NCBI RefSeq assembly: GCF_019168305.1
Contig: NZ_JAHTBI010000086.1
Coordinates: 1-45,795 of the forward strand
Direction of reading: 5' to 3'
Length of the DNA stretch: 45,795 nucleotides
Source: Pseudomonas aegrilactucae
GTDB lineage: Bacteria; Pseudomonadota; Gammaproteobacteria; Pseudomonadales; Pseudomonadaceae
Positions 7,825 to 15,220 of the stretch are shown piece by piece (positions within the stretch are counted from its first letter, which is position 1; each line of letters opens with the position of its first letter). Below the pieces are notes generated by a model. It did no database searches. It saw only the letters and a list, made by a program, of their open reading frames with translations, and had not been told where the DNA came from. The position numbers and the translations under genes were made by a program.

Positions 7825-9144
7825 GTGGAAGCACATTTGATGGAATGGCTGAACCTGAGCGTGCGCTGGGTTCACATGATCACTGGCGTGGCCTGGATCG
7901 GCGCGTCGTTCTACTTCGTCTGGCTGGAGAACAACCTCAACCGCGCCAACCCGCGCGACGGGCTGTCGGGTGATCTGTGGGCGATTCACGGTGGCGGTAT
8001 CTACCACCTGGAGAAGTACAAGCTCGCGCCACCGAAAATGCCCGACAACCTGCACTGGTTCAAATGGGAAGCCTACTTCACCTGGATGTCGGGTATTGCC
8101 CTGCTGTGCCTGGTGTTCTACTGGAACCCGACCCTCTACCTGCTGGCCCCCGGCAGCACCCTGAGCGGCGGTGAAGGGATCGCCATCGGCGTCGGTTCGC
8201 TGATCGCCGGCTGGTTCATCTACGACTTCCTCTGCGATTCGCCCCTGGGCAAGCGCCCCGGCCTGCTGGGCCTGGTGCTGTTCGTGCTGGTCATCGCCGC
8301 GTGCTACGGCTTCAGCCAGGTGTTCAGCGGCCGTGGTGCGTACCTGCACACCGGCGCCATCATCGGCACCATCATGGTCGGCAACGTGTTCCGCATCATC
8401 ATGCCGGCCCAGCGTGCGCTGGTAGCGGCCATCGAGCAGAACAAGACGCCCGACCCGACCCTGCCGGCCAAGGGCCTGCTGCGTTCGCGCCACAACAACT
8501 ACTTCACCCTGCCGGTGCTGTTCATCATGATCAGCAACCACTTCCCGAGCACCTATGGCAGCCAGTACAACTGGTTGATCCTGGCCGGGATCGCGGTCGC
8601 CGCCGTGTTGGTGCGTCACTACTTCAACACCCGCCACGACAGCGCCAAGTACGCCTGGACCCTGCCCGTCGGCGCCCTGGCGATGATCTGCCTGGCCTAC
8701 GTCACCGGCCCCAAGCCGATGCCGACCGCGCCTGAGCAGGCCGCTGCCAAGGTCCAGTACCAGCCGCTGCCGGAAACCGCACTGGGTGGCAAGACCGCCG
8801 CCGAGAAAGCCGCCGAACAGGCCGCCAACCCGGCACCTGCCCCGGCCGCCGAAGCCGCCCCGGCGACCGCCTCGGTCAGCGAAGGCAACTTCGACAAGAT
8901 CCACAGCGTCATCCAGGAACGCTGCACCGTGTGCCATTCGGCCAAGCCGACCAGCCCGCTGTTCAGCGCAGCCCCGGCCGGCGTGATGCTCGATACCCCG
9001 CAACAGATCCAGCAACTGGCCCCGCGCATTCAGGCGCAGGCCGTTGCCAGCCAGATCATGCCCCTGGGCAACATCACCCAGATGACCCAGCAGGAACGTG
9101 AACTGATTGGCGCATGGATCGCCAAAGGCGCTCCAACCCACTGA
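7825..9144 (+). CDS. puuD: Membrane urate oxidase PuuD with C-terminal cytochrome c domain
   Basis: PuuD oxidises urate to 5-hydroxyisourate and passes electrons to the respiratory chain instead of oxygen, so no hydrogen peroxide is formed. The 439-residue protein has about eight membrane spans in its first 300 residues (it begins MEWLNLSVRWVHMITGVAWIG, residues 6-26), then an Ala/Pro-rich linker (about residues 310-350) and a cytochrome c domain with one CTVCH heme motif (Cys367, Cys370, His371). A Met in SQIMPLGN may be the other heme ligand. The start is GTG at 7825 after AAGAGGTAAAG. Maturation needs the Ccm system encoded at the end of the window. Function is assigned by family. Confidence 0.93.
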   Translation: MEAHLMEWLNLSVRWVHMITGVAWIGASFYFVWLENNLNRANPRDGLSGDLWAIHGGGIYHLEKYKLAPPKMPDNLHWFKWEAYFTWMSGIALLCLVFYWNPTLYLLAPGSTLSGGEGIAIGVGSLIAGWFIYDFLCDSPLGKRPGLLGLVLFVLVIAACYGFSQVFSGRGAYLHTGAIIGTIMVGNVFRIIMPAQRALVAAIEQNKTPDPTLPAKGLLRSRHNNYFTLPVLFIMISNHFPSTYGSQYNWLILAGIAVAAVLVRHYFNTRHDSAKYAWTLPVGALAMICLAYVTGPKPMPTAPEQAAAKVQYQPLPETALGGKTAAEKAAEQAANPAPAPAAEAAPATASVSEGNFDKIHSVIQERCTVCHSAKPTSPLFSAAPAGVMLDTPQQIQQLAPRIQAQAVASQIMPLGNITQMTQQERELIGAWIAKGAPTH

Positions 9145-9151
9145 TGCACCC

Positions 9152-9173
9152 GGGTGGCCCGCAAGGGCCACCC
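9152..9173 (+). other. Intercistronic hairpin with GCAA tetraloop
   Basis: GGGTGGCCC-GCAA-GGGCCACCC forms a perfect nine-base stem with a GNRA loop between puuD and the permease gene. No T run follows, so an mRNA-stabilising or attenuating role is more likely than full termination. Confidence 0.55.
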
Positions 9174-9236
9174 AACGGCGCCTGCCTGTCGCCGCGCACA
9201 TAAGACGAACAATAAAAACAAAACTCGAGGTGCTGC

Positions 9237-10592
9237 ATGTCCGAGTCACGCAAGGCGTACATCCCCGTTGCGCCGCCACGACAGCCACTGCCCCTGCTGC
9301 AACTGATCCTGGTGGGTTTGCAACATGTACTGCTGATGTACGGAGGCGCCATTGCGGTGCCGCTGATCATCGGACAGGCCGCCGGGCTCTCTCGTGAAGA
9401 AATCGCATTCCTGATCAATGCCGATCTGCTGGTTGCCGGTGTCGCCACCGTGGTCCAGTCGCTCGGCATTGGCGCACTCGGCATCCGTATGCCGGTGATG
9501 ATGGGCGCCAGCTTCGCTGCCGTCGGCAGCATGGTGGCCATGGCCGGCATGCCCGGCGTGGGCCTGCAGGGGATCTTCGGCGCAACCATCGCCGCCGGCT
9601 TCTTCGGCATGCTGATCGCGCCGTTCATGTCCAAGGTGGTGCGCTTCTTTCCACCCCTGGTCACCGGCACGGTGATTACCTCGATCGGCCTCTCGCTGTT
9701 CCCGGTAGCGGTCAACTGGGCCGGCGGCGGCGCTGCAGCCGCGCCGTTCGGCTCACCGATCTACCTGGTGGTCGCTGGCCTGGTACTGGCCACCATCCTG
9801 CTGATCAACCGCTTCATGCGTGGCTTCTGGGTGAATGTCTCGGTGCTGATCGGCATGGGCCTGGGCTACATCATTGCCGGCGCCATCGGCATGGTCGACC
9901 TCAGCGGCCTGGCCGAAGCGCCGTGGGTGCAAGTAGTCACCCCGCTGCACTTCGGCATGCCCACCTTCAGCCTCGCACCGATCCTGTCGATGTGCCTGGT
10001 GGTGGTGATCATCTTCGTCGAGTCCACCGGCATGCTCCTGGCGCTGGGCAAGGTCACCGAACGTGAAGTCACCCCAGGCATGCTGCGTCGTGGCCTGTTC
10101 TGGGATGCCGGCGCTTCGTTCGTGGCGGGCTTCTTCAACACCTTCACCCACTCCTCGTTCGCGCAGAACATCGGCCTGGTGCAGATGACCGGCGTGCGCT
10201 GCCGGTATGTCACGGTGGTCGCGGGCCTGTTCCTGATCCTGCTCAGCCTGCTGCCCAAGGCGGCCTTCCTGATCGCCTCGATTCCACCGGCAGTACTGGG
10301 CGGCGCCTCGATCGCGATGTTCGGCATGGTCGCGGCCACCGGCATCAAGATCCTGCAGGAGGCCGATATCGGCGACCGGCGCAACCAGCTGCTGGTGGCG
10401 GTGAGCGTCGGCATGGGGCTGATCCCGGTGGTACGCCCGGAGTTCTTCGCACAGATGCCGCAATGGATGGAACCGATCACCCACAGCGGGATTGCCATGG
10501 CCACGGTCAGCGCGCTGGTACTGAACGTGCTGTTCAACGTACTGGGTGGCGCAGAGCGCGCGGCACACAACGACACCGTGCACCAGCATTGA
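9237..10592 (+). CDS. Urate/xanthine permease (NCS2 family)
   Basis: This 451-residue proton symporter of the nucleobase-ascorbate (NAT/NCS2) family most likely imports urate or xanthine. It has about 14 membrane spans, the early LQHVLLMYGG motif with its conserved QH, FVESTGMLLALG, and SFAQNIGLVQMTGV, the QNxG signature that contacts the purine. It is unlike the AzgA-type permease at 3432, so two different purine import families are present. The ATG at 9237 follows a CGAGGTG ribosome site. Position directly after puuD makes urate the favoured substrate, but xanthine cannot be excluded. Confidence 0.92.
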   Translation: MSESRKAYIPVAPPRQPLPLLQLILVGLQHVLLMYGGAIAVPLIIGQAAGLSREEIAFLINADLLVAGVATVVQSLGIGALGIRMPVMMGASFAAVGSMVAMAGMPGVGLQGIFGATIAAGFFGMLIAPFMSKVVRFFPPLVTGTVITSIGLSLFPVAVNWAGGGAAAAPFGSPIYLVVAGLVLATILLINRFMRGFWVNVSVLIGMGLGYIIAGAIGMVDLSGLAEAPWVQVVTPLHFGMPTFSLAPILSMCLVVVIIFVESTGMLLALGKVTEREVTPGMLRRGLFWDAGASFVAGFFNTFTHSSFAQNIGLVQMTGVRCRYVTVVAGLFLILLSLLPKAAFLIASIPPAVLGGASIAMFGMVAATGIKILQEADIGDRRNQLLVAVSVGMGLIPVVRPEFFAQMPQWMEPITHSGIAMATVSALVLNVLFNVLGGAERAAHNDTVHQH

Positions 10593-10597
10593 TTCAC

Positions 10598-10615
10598 GGG
10601 CGGCGCCTGCCGCCC
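10598..10615 (+). other. Intercistronic hairpin after the urate permease gene
   Basis: GGGCGGC-GCCT-GCCGCCC forms a perfect seven-base stem just after the permease stop. Without a T run it may set 3' ends or slow decay, giving different mRNA levels of permease and porin. Confidence 0.4.
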
Positions 10616-10726
10616 TGACACCCCGAGCATCACGCACGACCGTCGGCCCCTGGGAGTGGGCCGGCCGGGGCGCGCTTGCGCCGAAAAAACCGCAATCCAA
10701 CAATAACAACAGTCGGGAATCACAAC

Positions 10727-11512
10727 ATGAAACGCATCACCTCTTCCCTCCTGCTGGGCAGCAGCCTGCTGGCCACGCTTCCAGCGGTAGCGGGGGACCT
10801 GCTGCTCTGGCAGACCAACAGCCTGACCTATCTGTACGGCAAAGACTTCCAGGTCAACCCGCGGATCCAGCAGACGGTGACCTTCGAGCACGCCGACAAA
10901 TGGAAGTACGGCGACAATTTCCTGTTCGTCGACAAGATCTTCTACAACGGCGCAACCGACCGCAACAAAGGCAACAACACCTACTACAGCGAGATCAGCC
11001 CACGCCTGTCGTTCGGCAAGATCTTCGACCAGAAGCTTGCGTTCGGGCCGATCAAGGACGTGCTGCTGGCCATGACCTACGAGACCGGCGAAGGCGACAA
11101 CGAGGCCTACCTGATCGGCCCTGGCTTCGACCTGGCGGTGCCCGGCTTCAACTACTTCACCTTGAACTTCTACCAGCGCAACACCGAAGGCAGCCGCCCC
11201 GGCGACCGCGTGTGGCAGATCACCCCGGCCTTTTCCTACACCATTCCCCTGGGCAAGTCCGACCTGCTCATCGATGGCTACATGGACTGGGTGGTGGACA
11301 ACGACGAGAGCAGGCGCGGTACCTACCACGCCAACCTGCACTTCAACCCGCAGGTCAAGTATGACCTGGGCAAGGCACTGAACCTCGGTGCCAAGCAGTT
11401 GTACGTGGGTTTCGAGTACAGCTATTGGAAGGACAAATACGGGATTGAGGACAGCGACAGCTTCAAGACCAACCAGAGTGTGGCCAGTGCGCTGATCAAG
11501 GTTCACTTCTAA
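10727..11512 (+). CDS. Tsx-like nucleoside-specific outer-membrane channel, copy 1
   Basis: The 261-residue product has a signal peptide (MKRITSSLLLGSSLLATLPAVAG, about residues 1-23) and a beta-barrel pattern ending in a terminal Phe (SALIKVHF), as expected of an outer-membrane protein. Similarity is to the Tsx/OmpK channel family, with repeated aromatic strands such as GDNFLFVDKIFYNG and ISPRLSFGKIFD. It lies 134 bases after the urate permease, at the likely end of the puuE operon, and probably lets purines or ureides cross the outer membrane. The next gene is a close paralogue of identical length. Confidence 0.88.
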   Translation: MKRITSSLLLGSSLLATLPAVAGDLLLWQTNSLTYLYGKDFQVNPRIQQTVTFEHADKWKYGDNFLFVDKIFYNGATDRNKGNNTYYSEISPRLSFGKIFDQKLAFGPIKDVLLAMTYETGEGDNEAYLIGPGFDLAVPGFNYFTLNFYQRNTEGSRPGDRVWQITPAFSYTIPLGKSDLLIDGYMDWVVDNDESRRGTYHANLHFNPQVKYDLGKALNLGAKQLYVGFEYSYWKDKYGIEDSDSFKTNQSVASALIKVHF

Positions 11513-11608
11513 AACCTGATCAAACGCACAGTTTTTGCCGTACCCGCTCCATAACGGAGCACTTGAGGGACAGCGCGCAAGCCAGTAATCTGCGCGCCCC
11601 CTCGCTCA

Positions 11609-11628
11609 GGGCAGGAATTTTCCTGCCC
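11609..11628. terminator. Perfect 20-base palindrome, possible terminator of porin copy 1
   Basis: GGGCAGGAA-TT-TTCCTGCCC lies 97 bases after the porin stop and seven bases before a RutR-like site. Only a short T stretch follows, so termination would be weak. Confidence 0.35.
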
Positions 11629-11635
11629 GCGTTTA

Positions 11636-11651
11636 CTGACCGCTCAGTCAA
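11636..11651. promoter_or_regulatory. RutR-like operator, site D (second Tsx-like porin)
   Basis: CTGACC-GCTC-AGTCAA fits the YTGACC-N4-NGTCAR pattern. No TTGTATACAA site is found nearby, unlike most other sites of this type. It lies 220 bases upstream of the porin ATG. Confidence 0.5.
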
Positions 11652-11871
11652 TGAATTCGGGCGATTGGTAAGTGTATTGCCAACCTGACTCACCCTTGTT
11701 CAGCTGTTCAGAAAGACGTCGAGCAGGATTGTTGCGCCAAGCCGCCAAGGTTGGCTCAGCTCTTGCCAACTAGCTGTGGCCAATCGAAAAAAAACTGACT
11801 CGAAAGACAATAAATTGAACTCAACGGCACCACTGCCGAGTGCCGACATCAATCAAGGGAGCAACCACGCG

Positions 11872-12657
11872 ATGCGTATTACCAACAGCCTGATTCTTGC
11901 CGGCGGCCTGCTGGCGGCCAGTACCGCCATGGCCGGTGACCTGCTGCAATGGCAGAACAACAGCCTGACCTACCTGTATGGCAAGGACTTCACGGTCAAC
12001 CCCGAGATTCAGCAGACCTTCACCTTCGAGCACGCCGATGGCTGGAAGTACGGCGACAACTTCCTGTTCGTCGACAAGATCTTCTACAACGGCAAGAAAG
12101 ACAGCAACGCCGGCCCGAACACCTACTACGGCGAGTTCAGCCCGCGCCTGTCGTTCGGCAAGATCTTCGACCAGAAGCTGGAGTTCGGCCCGATCAAGGA
12201 CGTGCTGCTGGCCATGACCTACGAATTTGGCGAGGGGGACAACGAGTCGTACCTGATCGGCCCGGGCTTTGACCTGGCGATCCCCGGCTTCGACTACTTC
12301 CAGCTGAACTTCTACCAGCGCAACACCGAAGGCAGCCGTGCGGGCGACAATGTATGGCAGATCACCCCGGTGTGGTCCTACACCATCCCGGTGGGCAAAT
12401 CCGACATCCTGATCGACGGTTTCATGGACTGGGTGGTGGACAACGACGAGACCAAGCGTCGCGGCACCTACCATTCCAACCTGCACTTCAACCCGCAGAT
12501 CAAGTATGACCTGGGCAAGGCGTTGAGCCTGGGCGAGAAGCAGCTGTACGTGGGTATCGAATACGACTATTGGAAGGACAAGTACGGCATCAAGGACACC
12601 GATGCGTTCGACACCGACCAGAACACCGCGAGCCTGCTGGTCAAAGTGCACTTCTGA
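11872..12657 (+). CDS. Tsx-like nucleoside-specific outer-membrane channel, copy 2
   Basis: This 261-residue paralogue of the protein at 10727 has a signal peptide (MRITNSLILAGGLLAASTAMAG), the same strands almost residue for residue and the same terminal SLLVKVHF with C-terminal Phe. I chose the ATG at 11872, preceded by AAGGGAG, because it starts the signal peptide; the open frame extends 32 codons upstream without secretion features. It differs from copy 1 in several periplasmic-turn residues (for example KDSNAGPNTYYGEF versus TDRNKGNNTYYSEI), so substrate preference may differ. A REP pair follows. Confidence 0.88.
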   Translation: MRITNSLILAGGLLAASTAMAGDLLQWQNNSLTYLYGKDFTVNPEIQQTFTFEHADGWKYGDNFLFVDKIFYNGKKDSNAGPNTYYGEFSPRLSFGKIFDQKLEFGPIKDVLLAMTYEFGEGDNESYLIGPGFDLAIPGFDYFQLNFYQRNTEGSRAGDNVWQITPVWSYTIPVGKSDILIDGFMDWVVDNDETKRRGTYHSNLHFNPQIKYDLGKALSLGEKQLYVGIEYDYWKDKYGIKDTDAFDTDQNTASLLVKVHF

Positions 12658-12669
12658 CCTGATGGCCTC

Positions 12670-12742
12670 TTCGCTGGCAAGCCAGCCGCCACAGGGTTTT
12701 GTGAACGTTGCAAAATCTTGTGGGAGCTGGCTTGCCAGCGAA
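12670..12742. repeat. Paired REP element (REPIN)
   Basis: Inverted TTCGCTGGCAAGCCAG and CTGGCTTGCCAGCGAA copies flank a spacer of about 25 bases. The left copy has one change in its tail (CCGCCACAG in place of CTCCCACAG). It lies between convergent genes. Confidence 0.85.
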
Positions 12743-12750
12743 GCGCTTGA

Positions 12751-13659
12751 TCAGCCTTTGATGGCCTTCCACAGCTTGCCCACGGCGGCGACCACCGCCA
12801 GCACCGCCGCCCCTGCCACGATCCCCACACCCGCATTGAGCAGGTTCGTCGTCAGCGCCCCGCCGCGCCCTTCACCGAAGGCCTCGATGGCGTGATGCAG
12901 CGGCGCGATGCCGTGCACCAGAATCCCGCCACCCACCAGAAACATCGCCGCCGTACCGATCACCGACAGCGCCTTCATCATGTATGGCGCAGCGTGCAGG
13001 ATACCGTTGCCGATGGCCTTGGCCGCACTGGAAGCCTTCTGCGTCAGCCACAGCCCCAGGTCGTCGAGCTTGACGATACCCGCCACCAGCCCGTACACGC
13101 CGATGGTCATCACGATCGCGATGCCCGACAGCACGATGATCTGCTGGGTCAGCGGTGCATCCGCCACCGTGCCCAGGGTGATGGCGATGATCTCGGCCGA
13201 CAGGATGAAGTCGGTGCGCACCGCGCCCTTGATCTTGTCTTTCTCGAACGCCACCAGGTCGACCGCCGGGTTGGCTACGGCCTCGGTCAATGCCGCATGC
13301 CCGGCCTTGTCCTCTTCGGCGCTGTGCAGGAACTTGTGCGCCAGCTTCTCGAAACCCTCGAAGCACAGGTACGCGCCGCCGATCATCAGCAGCGGGGTCA
13401 CCGCCCAGGGGATGAACGCACTGATCAGCAACGCGGCCGGCACCAGGATCAGCTTGTTCAGGAACGAGCCCTTGGCCACCGCCCACACCACCGGGATCTC
13501 TCGCTCGGCGCGCACGCCGGTGACCTGCTGGGCATTGAGCGCCAGGTCGTCACCGAGTACACCGGCAGTCTTCTTTGCCGCAACCTTGGTCATTACCGAG
13601 ACATCGTCGAGTACCGTGGCGATGTCGTCGATCAGTACCAGCAAACTGCTTGCTGCCAT
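12751..13659 (-). CDS. DUF808 family inner-membrane protein (YedI-like)
   Basis: The 302-residue product matches the YedI/DUF808 family of unknown function. It begins MAASSLLVLIDDIATVLDDVSVMTKVAAKKTAG, the usual start of the family (residues 1-33), and has several membrane spans (about 85-105, 160-185, 195-215, 245-265 and 275-295). The gene stands alone, convergent with the porin and divergent from the TetR gene 155 bases away. No purine-type operator is seen upstream, so its place within the cluster may be incidental. Confidence 0.9.
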   Translation of the reverse strand: MAASSLLVLIDDIATVLDDVSVMTKVAAKKTAGVLGDDLALNAQQVTGVRAEREIPVVWAVAKGSFLNKLILVPAALLISAFIPWAVTPLLMIGGAYLCFEGFEKLAHKFLHSAEEDKAGHAALTEAVANPAVDLVAFEKDKIKGAVRTDFILSAEIIAITLGTVADAPLTQQIIVLSGIAIVMTIGVYGLVAGIVKLDDLGLWLTQKASSAAKAIGNGILHAAPYMMKALSVIGTAAMFLVGGGILVHGIAPLHHAIEAFGEGRGGALTTNLLNAGVGIVAGAAVLAVVAAVGKLWKAIKG

Positions 13660-13814
13660 GCTTCATATTCCGCTGAGGGGTAAAGGTGCCAAGCTTAGCC
13701 TGTTGGCGGGCAAAAGGGGCGACCTTGAGCGCCGCGCAAACCCGGTGCTACCATGCGCAACCGCCTGCCCAGGCCTGTTGCCGCACGCGGCCAGATACAA
13801 GGAACAGCGCCACC

Positions 13815-14420
13815 ATGAGCAGCATTCGCGAGCGCAACAAAGAACTGATCCTGCGCGCGGCCAGCGAGGAGTTCGCCGACAAGGGCTTCGCCGCCACCAA
13901 GACCAGCGACATCGCGGCCAAGGCCGGCCTGCCCAAGCCCAACGTCTACTACTACTTCAAGTCCAAGGAAAACCTCTACCGCGAGGTGCTCGAGAGCATC
14001 ATCGAGCCGATCATGCAGGCGTCCACCCCGTTCAATGCCGAGGGTGAACCGCAGGAGGTGCTCAGTGCCTATATTCGTTCGAAGGTGCGCATTTCGCGGG
14101 ACTTGCCCTTCGCTTCCAAGGTATTTGCCAGCGAGATCATGCACGGCGCGCCACACTTGAGCGCCAACCAGGTCGAGCAGTTGAATGGCCAGGCGCGTCA
14201 CAATATCGCGTGCATCCAGGGCTGGATTGATCGCGGGCTGATCGCGCCGGTCGACCCGCACCACCTGATGTTCAGCATCTGGGCGGCGACCCAGACCTAT
14301 GCCGACTTCGACTGGCAGATCTCGGTGGTGACCGGCAAGGCCAAGCTGGAAGACAGCGATTACGAAGCGGCGACGCAGACCATCATCCGGCTGGTGTTGA
14401 AGGGGTGTGCGCCGGACTGA
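13815..14420 (+). CDS. RutR-like TetR-family regulator
   Basis: The 201-residue product has an N-terminal TetR helix-turn-helix (residues 28-48, KTSDIAAKAGLPKPNVYYYF) and a C-terminal domain of the YcdC/RutR type, including SKVFASEIMHGAPHL and FSIWAATQTYADFDWQI. E. coli RutR binds TTGACCA-N2-TGGTCAA and responds to uracil; related proteins govern purine or pyrimidine use. Five sites of closely similar layout occur in purine-gene promoters of this window, so this protein is a candidate second regulator of the cluster. The ATG at 13815 was chosen because the HTH domain begins there; the upstream open frame has no family similarity. The ligand is unknown. Confidence 0.88.
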   Translation: MSSIRERNKELILRAASEEFADKGFAATKTSDIAAKAGLPKPNVYYYFKSKENLYREVLESIIEPIMQASTPFNAEGEPQEVLSAYIRSKVRISRDLPFASKVFASEIMHGAPHLSANQVEQLNGQARHNIACIQGWIDRGLIAPVDPHHLMFSIWAATQTYADFDWQISVVTGKAKLEDSDYEAATQTIIRLVLKGCAPD

Positions 14421-14435
14421 TACCGCGTCGCCTTC

Positions 14436-14517
14436 TTCGCTGGCAAGCCAGCTCCCACAGGTAGACCACTGCTCTTGAGAACAGCGCTGCTCCTGTGGGA
14501 GCTGGCTTGCCAGCGAA
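14436..14517. repeat. Paired REP element (REPIN)
   Basis: Inverted REP copies flank a spacer containing CTTGAGAACAGCGCTG. The pair at 21686-21767 has a closely related spacer (CTTGAGAACAGTGCTG), showing that the whole two-REP unit is copied as one. Confidence 0.88.
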
Positions 14518-14523
14518 AGCGGC

Positions 14524-14964
14524 CTACGCCGCTACACCTGCATCCGCCGTCAGCCCCGCCGCTTCGATCGCACTGATCGCGCACTGCTCGTCGATATCCG
14601 AAGTGTCCCCGCTGATACCGATCGCCCCCAGCACCCCCCCCTTCTGATCGCGAATCAGCACCCCACCCGGTGCCGGTACCACCGGGCTCTGCCCCAACCC
14701 GTTGAGCGCGGCGAAAAACGCCGGCCGCTGCTGCGCGTCCAGCGCCAGCAGGCGCGAGCCCTTGCCCAGCGCAATCGCCCCCCATGCCTTGCCCATCGCC
14801 ACCTGCGGGCGCAACAGGCTGGCGCCGTCCTCACGCTGCAACGCCAGCACATGCCCACCGGCATCGAGCACCACCACCGTCAGGGGCGCGGCCGAAATCT
14901 TGCGGCCGGCGGCCAGCGCACCATTCACCAGGCTCACGGCAACGTTCAAGCTCAAAGCGTTCAT
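14524..14964 (-). CDS. GlcG/HbpS-like domain protein
   Basis: The 146-residue product is a single GlcG/HbpS (DUF336) domain: VVVLDAGGHVLALQREDGAS, VAMGKAWGAIALG, and a GGVLIRDQKGGVLGAIGISG segment. Members occur in glycolate operons (GlcG) and as heme-binding or cofactor-related proteins, but the biochemical role is unsettled. It is transcribed away from gcl, with a TTGTATACAA operator 82 bases upstream of its start, so it belongs to the same regulon. No signal peptide is seen. A role linked to glyoxylate metabolism is inferred from context only. Confidence 0.85.
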   Translation of the reverse strand: MNALSLNVAVSLVNGALAAGRKISAAPLTVVVLDAGGHVLALQREDGASLLRPQVAMGKAWGAIALGKGSRLLALDAQQRPAFFAALNGLGQSPVVPAPGGVLIRDQKGGVLGAIGISGDTSDIDEQCAISAIEAAGLTADAGVAA

Positions 14965-15045
14965 CCAAAGGTCCTCTTGTTATTAGAAGCCCACACGGGC
15001 AGGTGAAAATCTGTCACAACAAATAGAACACAATGAAGAATATTT

Positions 15046-15055
15046 TTGTATACAA
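15046..15055. promoter_or_regulatory. TTGTATACAA operator, site 3 (glcG-like side)
   Basis: Exact palindrome TTGTATACAA, 82 bases upstream of the GlcG-like gene on the minus strand and 166 bases upstream of gcl. With site 4 it brackets the divergent control region. Confidence 0.72.
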
Positions 15056-15068
15056 TAATTCACGCAGC

Positions 15069-15082
15069 CTGACCTAAATCAG
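15069..15082. promoter_or_regulatory. Possible degenerate RutR-like site (gcl/glcG-like region)
   Basis: CTGACC-TAAATCAG has the intact left half and CTGA/TCAG arms, but the right half does not fit the spacing of the other sites. It is listed because it lies 14 bases from a TTGTATACAA site, the usual arrangement. Confidence 0.25.
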
Positions 15083-15139
15083 ACCGAATGCCGTTTTTAC
15101 GGGATGACGACGAAAGCACAGGCCGCCGATGAAAATGGA

Positions 15140-15169
15140 TTGACCAGAGCTGCCTGCCGTGAATACACT
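15140..15169 (+). promoter_or_regulatory. Predicted sigma-70 promoter of gcl
   Basis: TTGACC (15140-15145) and TACACT (15164-15169) are 18 bases apart. The predicted start of transcription, near 15176, lies just before the TTGTATACAA operator at 15185-15194, a position suited to blocking initiation or early elongation. Confidence 0.5.
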
Positions 15170-15184
15170 CTGGTGAAAAGCAAT

Positions 15185-15194
15185 TTGTATACAA
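15185..15194. promoter_or_regulatory. TTGTATACAA operator, site 4 (gcl)
   Basis: Exact palindrome within ATTTGTATACAATTA, 26 bases upstream of the gcl ATG and downstream of the predicted promoter. Confidence 0.75.
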
Positions 15195-15220
15195 TTACAA
15201 AATCAAAGAGGCACAAAACC

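Larger units (their letters stand above)
11513..11871. promoter_or_regulatory. Intergenic region between the two Tsx-like genes
   Basis: These 359 bases hold no convincing gene. They contain a 20-base perfect palindrome (GGGCAGGAATTTTCCTGCCC, 11609-11628), which may end the upstream transcript, and a RutR-like operator (11636-11651). This suggests the second porin has its own promoter. An open frame from 11776 merely extends the second porin upstream and lacks a ribosome site. Confidence 0.5.

Noticed and set aside
11776..11871. N-terminal extension of the second Tsx-like porin
   Set aside because: The added 32 residues are polar and would bury the signal peptide; no ribosome site precedes the upstream start.
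15140..15145. TTGACC upstream of gcl as a RutR-like half-site
   Set aside because: No matching right half follows at the required spacing; it fits better as a -35 element with TACACT 18 bases downstream.
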